Of a stretch of DNA of 43,822 nucleotides, positions 27,681-36,270 are shown piece by piece (positions within the stretch are counted from its first letter, which is position 1; each line of letters begins with the position of its first letter). Both the position numbers and the translations under genes were made by a program. A model generated the notes under the pieces. That model was not told the origin of the DNA, searched no databases, and was given only the letters and a program-made list of their open reading frames with translations. The DNA comes from an uncultured Bacteroidales bacterium (lineage in GTDB: Bacteria > Bacteroidota > Bacteroidia > Bacteroidales > Bacteroidaceae), in contig CACZMI010000010.1 of NCBI GenBank assembly GCA_902782245.1, forward strand, positions 1 through 43,822, given 5' to 3'.

Positions 27681-28203
27681 CCATACCAGCCTTAATAGCC
27701 TTCTCATTAAGAGGCAGGTACTTCCAGTTGCGCTCCGATACGGAGTGCTTGATACCTTCCATAACGTACTCCACATCCAGGATGGGGCGGATCTTCATGA
27801 ACGCTCCAAGCAGGAACATGTTGGCTACCTTTGAGGCGTTGATCTTGGCTGCCTCCTCGATGGCCTTGATGGGGTAGATGGTTATATCGGTACGGGTGGG
27901 CTTGCGGGTGATGGTGCTGGGGGTGTAGATGAGTACGCCGCCGGGTTTTACCATCGGCTCGAACTTGTCCATGGACTGCTGGTTCAGGATGATAGCGGTG
28001 CTGAACTTCTGCAGGATAGGTGAACTGATGCGGCTGTCGCTCAGGATAACCGTAACGTTTGCTGTGCCTCCACGGATTTCAGGGCCGTAAGACGGCATCC
28101 AAGACACTTCCAGACCCTGCATCAGGCCTGAGTATGCAATTATCTTACCCATTGAGAGGACACCTTGTCCTCCGAATCCGGCTATGATTATCTCTTCTGT
28201 CAT
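27667..28203 (-). CDS. 2-oxoacid:ferredoxin oxidoreductase gamma subunit
   Basis: This 178-residue protein is the gamma (KorC/VorC/OorC type) subunit of a four-subunit 2-oxoacid:ferredoxin oxidoreductase. It shows G9-F-G-G-Q-G14 (GFGGQGVLSMGK) near the start and E42-I-R-G-G46 (PEIRGGTANVTV), the two landmarks of the POR gamma domain, and has the usual length of about 180. The complex oxidatively decarboxylates a 2-oxoacid to acyl-CoA with ferredoxin as acceptor, or runs in reverse. It is the last gene of the D-A-B-C operon, 20 bases after the beta subunit, and its end lies in the inverted repeat shared with the acyl-CoA ligase gene. Confidence 0.9.
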   Translation of the reverse strand: MTEEIIIAGFGGQGVLSMGKIIAYSGLMQGLEVSWMPSYGPEIRGGTANVTVILSDSRISSPILQKFSTAIILNQQSMDKFEPMVKPGGVLIYTPSTITRKPTRTDITIYPIKAIEEAAKINASKVANMFLLGAFMKIRPILDVEYVMEGIKHSVSERNWKYLPLNEKAIKAGMELVK

Positions 28204-28223
28204 GATGTTCGTGTCTTTTCAGG

Positions 28224-29018
28224 TTATCTGGGAGCGTTCATGTCCATGACGATCTTGCCGTCAACTTTCATGTCACCCAGAGGGTATTTCTTGAACATGT
28301 TCTCAACCATCCAGTCGTTAGCCTGCTTAGGAGTGAGACCCCAGCCTGAGTTACAGTTGGAAACAACCTCTACGATTGATGTTCCCTTCTTGTCACGCTG
28401 ATTCTCGAATGCCTGACGCAGAGCCTTCTTGAGCTTGCGTACGTTGGCAGGAGTGTGTACTGAATGACGTGTTACGTAGCATACACCGTCCAGCTGAGCA
28501 AGCAGCGGGGTGATGTTGAGCGGGTAACCCATGGTCTTTACGTCACGGCCGCGGGGGCAGGTGGTGGTTTTCATTCCCTCCAGAGTGGTGGGGGCCATCT
28601 GACCGCCGGTCATTCCGTAGATACCGTTGTTGATGAATACTATCACGATGTTCTCACCGCGGTTGCAGGCATGCATTGTCTCACCTGTACCGATGGCGGC
28701 AAGGTCACCGTCACCCTGATAGGTGAATACGAACTTATCGGGCTGCACGCGCTTGATGCCGGTGGCAACTGCACAGGCACGTCCGTGAGCGGCCTCAACT
28801 ACGTCGAACTTATAGAAATCATAAAGGAATACCGAGCAGCCTACCGGTGATATACCGATAACGTCATGCTCAATGCCCATCTCCTCAATAACCTCGGCAA
28901 TGGTGCGTACAACTACACCGTGGCCGCAACCGGGGCAGAAATTAAACTGCTTCTCGGCCATGAGGCGGCTCTTCTGATAAACCAGATTCTCAGGTTTGAT
29001 TATATCGTTTACTTCCAT
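28224..29018 (-). CDS. 2-oxoacid:ferredoxin oxidoreductase beta subunit (thiamine pyrophosphate binding)
   Basis: The 264-residue beta subunit binds thiamine pyrophosphate. It has the C28-P-G-C-G-H33 motif (CPGCGHG), the cofactor motif G102-D-G-D105 followed by N130-N131 (GDGDLAAIGTGE and FINNGIYGMTGGQ), and the late GTSIVEVVSNCNSGW region. These fit the 2-oxoglutarate/2-oxoisovalerate (KorB/VorB-type) family better than pyruvate oxidoreductases, whose beta chains are longer. The substrate is not fixed by sequence alone. The gene is eight bases after the alpha subunit. Confidence 0.9.
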   Translation of the reverse strand: MEVNDIIKPENLVYQKSRLMAEKQFNFCPGCGHGVVVRTIAEVIEEMGIEHDVIGISPVGCSVFLYDFYKFDVVEAAHGRACAVATGIKRVQPDKFVFTYQGDGDLAAIGTGETMHACNRGENIVIVFINNGIYGMTGGQMAPTTLEGMKTTTCPRGRDVKTMGYPLNITPLLAQLDGVCYVTRHSVHTPANVRKLKKALRQAFENQRDKKGTSIVEVVSNCNSGWGLTPKQANDWMVENMFKKYPLGDMKVDGKIVMDMNAPR

Positions 29019-29026
29019 TGCCGTGC

Positions 29027-30106
29027 TTATTTGATATTAAAGTAATTGTAGAGAGCATTCTCAATCTCCTCAGGTGTGGGAACCATACCTCCCAGACGGC
29101 CGAAGAAGCCTACGGGCTTGCGGCCCTCGACAGCCAGACGGATATCCTCAATCATCTGGCCTGCGCTCAACTCAACTGAGAAAAGACCCTTGATGCGGGG
29201 ATTGTCGGCCAGCTCGCGGATCTGGTCATAGGGAAAAGGATAGAGTGAGATGGGGCGGAACAGACCTATCTTGTGGCCTTTGGCGCGTGCCAGCTCAATG
29301 CTCTTCTGTGCTATGCGGGCAATGATACCGAATGCTACTATTACGTAGTCAGCGTCATCGCACTGAATCATTTCATAACGAACCTCGTTCTGCTCCATCT
29401 CGCGGTATTTCTTCTGCAGACGGATGTTTACCAGCTCATGCTCCTGCGGAAGCAGGTTCAGGGAGGTGATAAAGCGGCGCTCCTTACCCTCGGGGGTACC
29501 GTTGGTAGCCCAGTCGGGATACTCGGTCATGCGGGGACGCTGTGCGGGCAGGTAGATCTTCTCCATCATCTGACCCAGGGCTCCGTCGGCCAGGATCATG
29601 GTGGGGTTGCGGTACTTGAACGCAAGGTCAAAGCCAAGTGCTATGAAATCGGCCAACTCCTGGACCGATGAGGGAGCCAGGGTGAGCAGTTTGTAGTCAC
29701 CGTGACCGCCGCCCTTTACAGTCTGGAAATAGTCGGCCTGGCTGGGCTGGATGGTTCCAAGTCCGGGACCTCCGCGTGATACGTTGATGAGCAGGCAGGG
29801 CAGCTCGGCGCCTGCCAGATATGAAATACCCTCTGCCATCAGGCTTATGCCGGGGCTGGATGAGGATGTCATTACTCTGTGTCCCGTGGATGCGCCGCCA
29901 TAGACCATGTTGATGGCGGATACTTCACTCTCTGCCTGGAGTACGGCCATGCCTGTGCGGGCGGTGGCATCGGTCTCCATCAGATACTCCATTACCTCCG
30001 TCTGCGGAGTGATGGGGTAACCGTAAAAGGCATCGGCGCCGGCGCGGATAGCAGCCTCGGCAATTGCCTCATTGCCTTTCATAAGTCTCATTTCTCTTTC
30101 TTCCAT
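29027..30106 (-). CDS. 2-oxoacid:ferredoxin oxidoreductase alpha subunit
   Basis: The 359-residue alpha subunit carries the pyrimidine-binding domain of 2-oxoacid:ferredoxin oxidoreductases. Landmarks are MKGNEAIAEAAIRAGADAFYGYPITPQTE at the start, SSSSPGISLMAEGISYLAGAELP in the middle, and the C-terminal domain II segment with GLFRPISLYPFP. The size matches KorA/VorA/OorA subunits. Automated pipelines often label this family 3-methyl-2-oxobutanoate dehydrogenase subunit VorB; 2-oxoglutarate is an equally good guess. The start is taken at ATG 30106, two bases after the delta subunit. In-frame ATGs at 30091 and 30082 are possible. Confidence 0.9.
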   Translation of the reverse strand: MEEREMRLMKGNEAIAEAAIRAGADAFYGYPITPQTEVMEYLMETDATARTGMAVLQAESEVSAINMVYGGASTGHRVMTSSSSPGISLMAEGISYLAGAELPCLLINVSRGGPGLGTIQPSQADYFQTVKGGGHGDYKLLTLAPSSVQELADFIALGFDLAFKYRNPTMILADGALGQMMEKIYLPAQRPRMTEYPDWATNGTPEGKERRFITSLNLLPQEHELVNIRLQKKYREMEQNEVRYEMIQCDDADYVIVAFGIIARIAQKSIELARAKGHKIGLFRPISLYPFPYDQIRELADNPRIKGLFSVELSAGQMIEDIRLAVEGRKPVGFFGRLGGMVPTPEEIENALYNYFNIK

Positions 30107-30108
30107 AA

Positions 30109-30339
30109 TTACTCCTCTACTTTTACCCTATAGACCGATATGACTCCGTCAGGGCAGATAATACCGCAGTTTGTGCAACCAATGCATGATTCGGGGTTGG
30201 CCATATAGGCATAGTGGTAACCCTTGCTGTTGACGGCTGTCGACATGCCCAGAACCTGTTTGTCGCAGGTGTAGACGCACAACTCGCAGCCTTTGCAGCG
30301 CTCATTGTCAACTGTGACGGCACCTCTGATTTTTGCCAT
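30109..30339 (-). CDS. 2-oxoacid:ferredoxin oxidoreductase delta subunit (2[4Fe-4S] ferredoxin)
   Basis: The 76-residue protein has two perfect [4Fe-4S] motifs: C15-x2-C18-x2-C21-x3-C25 and C52-x2-C55-x2-C58-x3-C62, the last followed by Pro. It is the electron-transfer delta subunit of the oxidoreductase complex. The gene order delta-alpha-beta-gamma is the one known for 2-oxoglutarate oxidoreductases (OorDABC) and for Bacteroidetes relatives. It is 38 bases downstream of the FKBP gene on the same strand, so glyS, the FKBP gene and this operon could share transcription. No TAnnTTTG box is seen in the gap. Confidence 0.92.
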   Translation of the reverse strand: MAKIRGAVTVDNERCKGCELCVYTCDKQVLGMSTAVNSKGYHYAYMANPESCIGCTNCGIICPDGVISVYRVKVEE

Positions 30340-30377
30340 GATAAATACTGTTATTGGTATGAATTATTGGTATGTTA

Positions 30378-30998
30378 CTATCTCGGTGAAAGATCATTTC
30401 CGGTATGGGCTATCTCCGTGAGATTGATCTCGAATATCAGTGTGGAGTGACCCGGTATCGAGCCCGAACCCGATGTTCCGTATGCAAGACCGGAAGGTAT
30501 GTACAGTTTCCAGTAATCACCGCAGTGCATATGCATGAGTGCGGTGGTTACTCCTTCTATAACCGTGTTTACGGCAAATGAGGCAGGTATGTTTACCGAA
30601 GGATCCAGTGACGCGGTCTTGAAAGACTGGTCAACGACCTGACCTTCGGGGTAATATACGGTGGGTATGAGGCGTACGCGGTAATTGAAGCGGACGCTGT
30701 CATTGAAATACGGAACGTCCGTTCCGGTACCCTGTTCAAGAACCTCGCAATAGACGTAACTGGAGCTTGCCCAATCCTTTGAAGGATCAAGTTTGTATGA
30801 GAGCAGTCTGAATTTTGCTCCCTTGGCTGCAGTAGCGGGCATGTCATTGCCGTGGTCCGATACCTTGTCGGCAATGAAGGCGGAGTTGCGTTTCTTCCAG
30901 TCGGCGTGGTCATCAAACTCCTTGGTCTCCTTGCAGGAGAAGAAAGCCAGTGTGACGGCCGATGCCAGAACAATGAATATGGTCCGGAAACGATTCAT
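30378..30998 (-). CDS. FKBP-type peptidyl-prolyl isomerase, lipoprotein
   Basis: The 206-residue protein has a signal sequence ending FFSC with Cys22 as the likely lipidation site, so it is an exported lipoprotein. The C-terminal half (about residues 95-200) is an FKBP domain. It has the fold landmarks VVDQSF, the segment VIEGVTTALMHMHCGDYWKLYIP, then SGLAYG, and SIPGHSTLIFEINL. It should catalyse proline cis-trans isomerisation and assist folding of envelope proteins. It starts two bases after the glyS stop codon, in an apparent operon. Such FKBP lipoproteins often occur next to glyS in Bacteroidetes as I recall, but I cannot check this here. Confidence 0.88.
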   Translation of the reverse strand: MNRFRTIFIVLASAVTLAFFSCKETKEFDDHADWKKRNSAFIADKVSDHGNDMPATAAKGAKFRLLSYKLDPSKDWASSSYVYCEVLEQGTGTDVPYFNDSVRFNYRVRLIPTVYYPEGQVVDQSFKTASLDPSVNIPASFAVNTVIEGVTTALMHMHCGDYWKLYIPSGLAYGTSGSGSIPGHSTLIFEINLTEIAHTGNDLSPR

Positions 30999-31000
30999 GC

Positions 31001-32539
31001 TCAGAGAGTCTTGAGTACGCTTGTTATTGATACAGTGTCTGAAAGAATATTGCAGAGGTCTGCAATCTTTACGCGCTGCTGCTCCATTGTGTCACGGTTA
31101 CGCAGTGTTACTGTCTTATCCTCAAGTGACTGATGGTCAACGGTAACGCAGAACGGGGTGCCGATGGCATCCTGACGGCGGTAACGCTTGCCGATGGAGT
31201 CCTTCTCGTCATACTGGCAGTTGAAGTGGAACTTGAGGTCGTTCTGGATGGAACGTGCCAACTCGGGCAGTCCGTCTTTCTTGACCAGAGGCAGGATGGC
31301 CAGCTTGATGGGAGCCAGCGGTGCGGGCAGATGCAGCACCGTGCGGGTCTCGCCGTTTTCCAGCTGCTGCTCCTCATATGAAGCGCACATAACGCTCAGG
31401 AACATGCGGTCAACACCGATTGATGTCTCGATGACATACGGAGTGTAGCTCTCGTTGGTCTCGGGATCAAAGTACTTGATGCTCTTGCCGCTGAACTTCT
31501 CGTGCTGTGAGAGGTCAAAGTTGGTGCGGCTGTGAATTCCCTCCACCTCCTTGAAACCAAAAGGCATGAGGAACTCGATATCCGTGGCAGCGTTGGCGTA
31601 GTGGGCCAGCTTGTCATGATCGTGGAAACGGTAGTGGTCTGCGCCGAAGCCCAGTGCCTGATGCCATTTCATGCGGGTCTCCTTCCACTTTGCGAACCAG
31701 TCAAGTTCAGTACCGGGCTTGATGAAGAACTGCATCTCCATCTGCTCGAACTCACGCATACGGAAAATGAACTGACGGGCTACTATCTCATTGCGGAAAG
31801 CCTTACCTATCTGGGCAATTCCGAAAGGAATCTTCATGCGGCCGGTCTTCTGTACGTTCAGGTAGTTTACAAAGATACCCTGAGCGGTCTCGGGACGCAG
31901 GTATATCTTCATGGCGCCGTCGGCGGTAGATCCCATCTCGGTCTGGAACATGAGGTTGAACTGACGTACATCGGTCCAGTTGCGGGTGCCGCTGATGGGG
32001 CATACGATACCTTCATCCAGGATTATCTGCTTGAGTTCATTCAGGTCACCATCGTTCATGGCCTTCTTGTAACGCTCGTGCAGGGCGTCACGCTTGGCTA
32101 CATGCTCCAGGACGTTGTTGCTGGTGGCACGGTACTTGGCCTCATCGAATGAGTCTCCGAAACGCTTGGCGGCCTTGGCCACCTCCTTTTCTATCTTCTC
32201 GTCATACTTGGCTATCTGATCCTCAATCAGAACGTCTGCGCGGTAACGCTTCTTGGAGTCACGGTTGTCTATCAGGGGGTCATTGAATGCGTCAACGTGG
32301 CCTGATGCCTTCCATATGGTGGGGTGCATGAATATTGCAGAGTCAATACCTACAATGTTGTCATGCAGCAGGACCATGCTCTGCCACCAATAGGTCTTGA
32401 TGTTGTTCTTCATCTCCACACCCAGCTGTCCATAGTCATAAACAGCTCCCAGACCATCGTAAATCTCACTTGAAGGGAATACGAATCCGTATTCTTTACA
32501 ATGCGCTACAATCTTTTTGAAAACGTCTTCTTGTGCCAT
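31001..32539 (-). CDS. glyS: Glycyl-tRNA synthetase (single-chain, class II)
   Basis: The 512-residue enzyme charges tRNA-Gly. It belongs to the alpha2 glycyl-tRNA synthetase type found in eukaryotes, archaea and some bacteria including Bacteroidetes, not the alpha2-beta2 type of E. coli. It opens with VAHCKEYGFVFPSSEIYDGLGAVYDYG and carries motif 2 as FRNEIVARQFIFRMREFEQME, motif 3 near SIGVDRMFLSVM, and a C-terminal anticodon-binding domain from about PLAPIKLAILPL. The start is put at ATG 32539. A longer start at 32569 would add ten atypical residues and lies upstream of the predicted transcription start near 32562. Confidence 0.95.
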   Translation of the reverse strand: MAQEDVFKKIVAHCKEYGFVFPSSEIYDGLGAVYDYGQLGVEMKNNIKTYWWQSMVLLHDNIVGIDSAIFMHPTIWKASGHVDAFNDPLIDNRDSKKRYRADVLIEDQIAKYDEKIEKEVAKAAKRFGDSFDEAKYRATSNNVLEHVAKRDALHERYKKAMNDGDLNELKQIILDEGIVCPISGTRNWTDVRQFNLMFQTEMGSTADGAMKIYLRPETAQGIFVNYLNVQKTGRMKIPFGIAQIGKAFRNEIVARQFIFRMREFEQMEMQFFIKPGTELDWFAKWKETRMKWHQALGFGADHYRFHDHDKLAHYANAATDIEFLMPFGFKEVEGIHSRTNFDLSQHEKFSGKSIKYFDPETNESYTPYVIETSIGVDRMFLSVMCASYEEQQLENGETRTVLHLPAPLAPIKLAILPLVKKDGLPELARSIQNDLKFHFNCQYDEKDSIGKRYRRQDAIGTPFCVTVDHQSLEDKTVTLRNRDTMEQQRVKIADLCNILSDTVSITSVLKTL

Positions 32540-32566
32540 AATCAGCCTTTTTTCCGAAAATTTCCG

Positions 32567-32574
32567 CAAAGGTA
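32567..32574 (-). promoter_or_regulatory. TAnnTTTG -7 box (TACCTTTG) for glyS
   Basis: Read on the minus strand the bases are TACCTTTG, an exact match. Transcription would start near 32562, 23 bases before the ATG at 32539. A TTTG on the minus strand at 32590-32593 is 15 bases away, closer than the usual 19. AAGAGTACC occurs twice here on the minus strand (32571-32579 and 32602-32610). Confidence 0.55.
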
Positions 32575-32732
32575 CTCTTTTATTTAATACAAAGGGAAAT
32601 CGGTACTCTTAAAAAAGGTAATAATGAGCCATTTGAATGAAGGTTGCATAATTTCTGAAAATTGTTGAAAAGTCGCCGCCCAAAAGGGGGTAAGTTGAGC
32701 TTTGGGAATTGGGAATTGTCGTTGAAAAGCAG

Positions 32733-32740
32733 TAATTTCG
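32733..32740 (+). promoter_or_regulatory. Possible -7 box (TAATTTCG) for parC
   Basis: The box is one base off TAnnTTTG and matches the TAATTTCGCG seen before the SulP gene. It lies 20 bases before the ATG at 32760. The rest of the gap to glyS (32575-32732) contains no gene that I can see. Confidence 0.35.
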
Positions 32741-32759
32741 CGTCCAAAGTTTTTGTAGA

Positions 32760-35447
32760 ATGAGCGACGAAACAGAGGAAATGGATGATGAACTCCGCAA
32801 TCCGGAGGAGAACGTGACCGATGAAGGCCAGGAAGCCGGACACTCCAGTTACCATCCGGTGACGGATGACAACGGAATGATACGCCATCAGCTTTCGGGA
32901 ATGTACCAGGGCTGGTTCCTGGATTATGCATCATACGTCATCCTGGAGCGTGCCGTACCTCATTTTGTGGATGGACTCAAACCGGTTCAGAGACGTATCC
33001 TGCACTCAATGAAACGCCTGGATGACGGACGTTTCAACAAGGTGGCCAACATAGTGGGTCACACTATGCAGTTCCATCCTCACGGTGATGCCTCGATAGG
33101 TGACGCACTGGTTCAGATGGGCCAGAAGGACCTGCTCATAGAATGCCAGGGAAACTGGGGAAACATCCTTACAGGTCATCGCGCCGCAGCGCCCCGTTAT
33201 ATTGAGGCCCGTCTGTCCAAGTTCGCTCTTGAGACACTGTTCAATCCCAAGACTACGGAGTGGAAGGCATCATATGACGGCCGTAACAAAGAGCCGGTCA
33301 CACTGCCTGTCAAGTTCCCGCTGCTGCTGGCACAGGGAGCCGAGGGAATTGCCGTAGGATTGTCCTGTAAGATACTTCCGCACAATTTCAACGAGCTTTG
33401 TGACGCCGCAGTGTCATACCTGCGCGGTGAGGAGTTCCACCTCTATCCCGATTTTCAGACCGGTGGTGCCATAGACGTGTCCCGTTATAATGACGGCGAG
33501 CGCGGAGGCATGGTGCGCATTCGTGCCAAGATTACGAAAGAAGCTGACAATAAGACTCTGGTCATAAACGAGATTCCGTACGGCGAGAACGTGATGACGC
33601 TGTGTGAGTCAATCGTAAAGGCCGGAGAGAAAGGCAAGATAAAGATCCGCAAGGTAGAGAACCTTACGGCCGATAAGGTGGAGATACGCATATCGCTTGC
33701 GCCCGGTGTGTCATCGGACAAGACCATTGACGCCTTGTATGCATTCACCAACTGTGAGGTGAGCATATCGCCCAACTGCTGCGTTATTGATGAGAACAAG
33801 CCCCACTTCCTGACGGTAAGTGACGTGCTGCGCAAATCGGTCGATAACACCAAGGACCTGCTGCGCCGCGAGCTTGAGATTGAGCGCGGAGAGATTCTGG
33901 AGCAGCTGCACTTTGCCTCACTTGAGAAGATATTCATTGAGGAGCGTATCTATAAGGACCGCGAGTTTGAAGAGGCTCCCACCATGGATGCCGCCTGCGA
34001 GCATATCGATGACCGCCTTACTCCCTACTACCCGCAGATGATCCGTGAGGTGACCAAGGATGATATCCTCAAGTTGATGGAGATAAAGATGGCCCGCATC
34101 CTCAAGTTCAACAAGGATAAGGCCGAGGAGGCCATAGCCAAGATGAAGGCCGACATAGCCCGTATTGACAAGGACCTGAGCAATATGGTGGCAGTAACCA
34201 TCAGGTGGTTCAACATGCTCAAGAACAAGTACGGGGAACAGTACGAGCGCAAGACCGAAATCAAGAACTTTGACACCATCGTGGCCACAAAGGTGGTTGA
34301 GGCCAACCAGAAACTCTACATAAACCGCGCCGACGGATTCATAGGCATGGAACTCAAGAAGGATGAGTTCGTATGCAACTGCTCTGATCTGGACGACATC
34401 ATCCTGTTCTATAAGGACGGCCGATACAAGGTGGTAAAGGTGGCAGACAAGTTGTTCGTGGGCCAGAACGTGCTTTACCTTGACGTGTTCAAGAAGAACG
34501 ACAAACGTACGATATACAATGTGGTTTACCGTGACGGACGCAACGGCGCATACTTCATGAAGAGGTTTGCCGCCACCGGTCTGACACGTGACAAGGAGTA
34601 TGACCTGACTCAAGGCAAGCAGGGTTCCAAGATAATGTACTTCAGCGCCAACCACAACGGTGAGGCCGAGGTTATCAAGGTTACGCTCAAGCCCAATCCC
34701 AAGCTCAAGAAGCCTGTATTTGACAAGGACTTCAGTGAACTTATGATCAAAGGCCGCCAGTCAATGGGTAACCTGCTTACACGCAACGAGGTAAAGACCA
34801 TCGGACTCAAGTCTCTGGGCTCGTCCACATTGGGCGGCCGTAAGGTATGGTTCGACAAGGATATCCTGCGTCTTGACTTTGACGGACACGGCGAGTATCT
34901 GGGAGAATTTGACAGTGACGACCTGTTGCTGGTAATCAATGCGGACGGTGAGTATTACACAACCGCTCCGGATGCCAACTGCCACTTTGATACCGGAATA
35001 CTGCGCATTGAGAAATACAACCAGGGTAAGGTTTGGACGGCAGTGCTGTTTGACGCATCGCAGAAGGGTTATCTCTACCTTAAGAGATTCAACCTGGATC
35101 CGTCGGCCAAACGCATAAATATCCTGGGTGATGAGAAAGAAAACAGGCTTGTGCTGTTAACAGATACGGTCTATCCGCGTCTATTGGTTACACTGGGAGG
35201 AGCGGACAGCTTCCGCGAGCCGATGGAGATAGATGCTGACAGTTTTGTGGGCGTCAAGGGCGTCAAGGCGCGCGGTCGCAGGGTGACCGCATTCAACGTG
35301 AAGGATGTGGAGGAACTTGTGCCTTTGCGTATGCCGGAGCCTGAGCCTATACCGGCCGATCCGGAACCGGATGACAATGATAATTCCGCACAGACGGACG
35401 ATGATAATACTGAAAAAGTTGATGACGGGCAGTTGTCGCTGTTCTAA
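32760..35447 (+). CDS. parC: DNA topoisomerase IV subunit A (ParC-type)
   Basis: The 895-residue protein is a type IIA topoisomerase A subunit that breaks and rejoins duplex DNA. The N-terminal breakage-reunion domain includes DGLKPVQRRILHSM and the catalytic Tyr147 in AAAPRYIEARLS. A coiled-coil arm follows at about residues 370-480, then a C-terminal beta-pinwheel from about residue 520. I see no GyrA box (QRRGGKG-like) in the C-terminal domain, which supports topoisomerase IV over gyrase. The last 40 or so residues are Pro/Asp/Glu rich and look disordered. They end exactly in Gln-Leu-Ser-Leu-Phe, the canonical sliding-clamp binding pentapeptide. The next gene starts inside this tail. Confidence 0.92.
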   Translation: MSDETEEMDDELRNPEENVTDEGQEAGHSSYHPVTDDNGMIRHQLSGMYQGWFLDYASYVILERAVPHFVDGLKPVQRRILHSMKRLDDGRFNKVANIVGHTMQFHPHGDASIGDALVQMGQKDLLIECQGNWGNILTGHRAAAPRYIEARLSKFALETLFNPKTTEWKASYDGRNKEPVTLPVKFPLLLAQGAEGIAVGLSCKILPHNFNELCDAAVSYLRGEEFHLYPDFQTGGAIDVSRYNDGERGGMVRIRAKITKEADNKTLVINEIPYGENVMTLCESIVKAGEKGKIKIRKVENLTADKVEIRISLAPGVSSDKTIDALYAFTNCEVSISPNCCVIDENKPHFLTVSDVLRKSVDNTKDLLRRELEIERGEILEQLHFASLEKIFIEERIYKDREFEEAPTMDAACEHIDDRLTPYYPQMIREVTKDDILKLMEIKMARILKFNKDKAEEAIAKMKADIARIDKDLSNMVAVTIRWFNMLKNKYGEQYERKTEIKNFDTIVATKVVEANQKLYINRADGFIGMELKKDEFVCNCSDLDDIILFYKDGRYKVVKVADKLFVGQNVLYLDVFKKNDKRTIYNVVYRDGRNGAYFMKRFAATGLTRDKEYDLTQGKQGSKIMYFSANHNGEAEVIKVTLKPNPKLKKPVFDKDFSELMIKGRQSMGNLLTRNEVKTIGLKSLGSSTLGGRKVWFDKDILRLDFDGHGEYLGEFDSDDLLLVINADGEYYTTAPDANCHFDTGILRIEKYNQGKVWTAVLFDASQKGYLYLKRFNLDPSAKRINILGDEKENRLVLLTDTVYPRLLVTLGGADSFREPMEIDADSFVGVKGVKARGRRVTAFNVKDVEELVPLRMPEPEPIPADPEPDDNDNSAQTDDDNTEKVDDGQLSLF

Positions 35448-36270
35448 CGGACTGACGGCAGTACTTGCAGCAGTACTGATGTCTCTTCTGCCTCTGCAGG
35501 CTATGGCTCAGCGGAAGGCTTGGGTATTGCCCGGAGAGGAGGAGACATTCAGGGTTTTCTCGGTGGCCGGCGGAACCACATTCGCACGGGATACATACCT
35601 GTCGGCTTCACGTTATAACGGCTGGGCTGTGGGATTTGAGAATGACAGCTGGTCCGGAAGTACTCCCGAAAAGCGGTTCAGCTATGTAAGAAACTATTCA
35701 TCCTTGTTTTTCAGTCCTCTGACCAACCGTCTCAAAGGCGGCAGTACATTGGAAGCGGGAGGTTCTGATTACCTCTCTTTCATGTACCCTGCCGTAAGCT
35801 GCAGTGCGTGTGACCTGCTCATCGGTCCGGCCGTGATGTTTGAAGGGGTGGTGCTCTATAATGAGCAGAATTCAAACAACCCGGTCAACTTTTCAGGGTA
35901 TATGGGAGCCGGCCTGTGTGTTGACAACACTTTCCGTTTCAGTCTGTTCCGATACCCGATGGCCCTGCAGGCGACATTGTATGTCCCGATTGCCGGAATA
36001 GGCTTTGCACCGGATTATGACCAGCCTTATTACTATATGTACAAGTACGGCGGTTTTGACAAGGCCCTGCATTTCATAACTCCGTTCAATAACCCGGCGG
36101 TGATGCAGCAGGTAGCCCTGATACTCCCGTGCCGCGGCAACCTGATAAGGTTGGGCTACTCTTTTGATTATAGCGGAAACCATCTGGGAGGTCATTCCCG
36201 TAACATAGGAACCGGATTGTTCAGCATTGGCTGCGTATACCGTTTCCAGTCAAAGAAGTGGGATATATGA
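35401..36270 (+). CDS. Secreted DUF3316-like protein, possible outer-membrane protein
   Basis: The first part of this 289-residue protein overlaps the end of parC in another frame. ATG 35401 and ATG 35422 are both reasonable; either gives a signal peptide with a hydrophobic core (LTAVLAAVLMSLLPLQAMA) and a cleavage site after Met-Ala before Gln. The mature part has alternating hydrophobic, aromatic and glycine-rich strands (for example GTTFARDTYLSASRYNGWAVGFEND and NFSGYMGAGLCVDNTFRFSLF) suggestive of a beta barrel. I associate it with the DUF3316 family of Bacteroidetes, with moderate certainty only. Function unknown. It overlaps the S41 peptidase start by four bases. Confidence 0.7.
   Translation: MIILKKLMTGSCRCSNGLTAVLAAVLMSLLPLQAMAQRKAWVLPGEEETFRVFSVAGGTTFARDTYLSASRYNGWAVGFENDSWSGSTPEKRFSYVRNYSSLFFSPLTNRLKGGSTLEAGGSDYLSFMYPAVSCSACDLLIGPAVMFEGVVLYNEQNSNNPVNFSGYMGAGLCVDNTFRFSLFRYPMALQATLYVPIAGIGFAPDYDQPYYYMYKYGGFDKALHFITPFNNPAVMQQVALILPCRGNLIRLGYSFDYSGNHLGGHSRNIGTGLFSIGCVYRFQSKKWDI

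Noticed and set aside
32760-35447. Calling the 895-residue topoisomerase subunit GyrA
   Set aside because: No GyrA box (QRRGGKG-like) is visible in the C-terminal domain, and the general pattern fits the Bacteroidetes ParC type.
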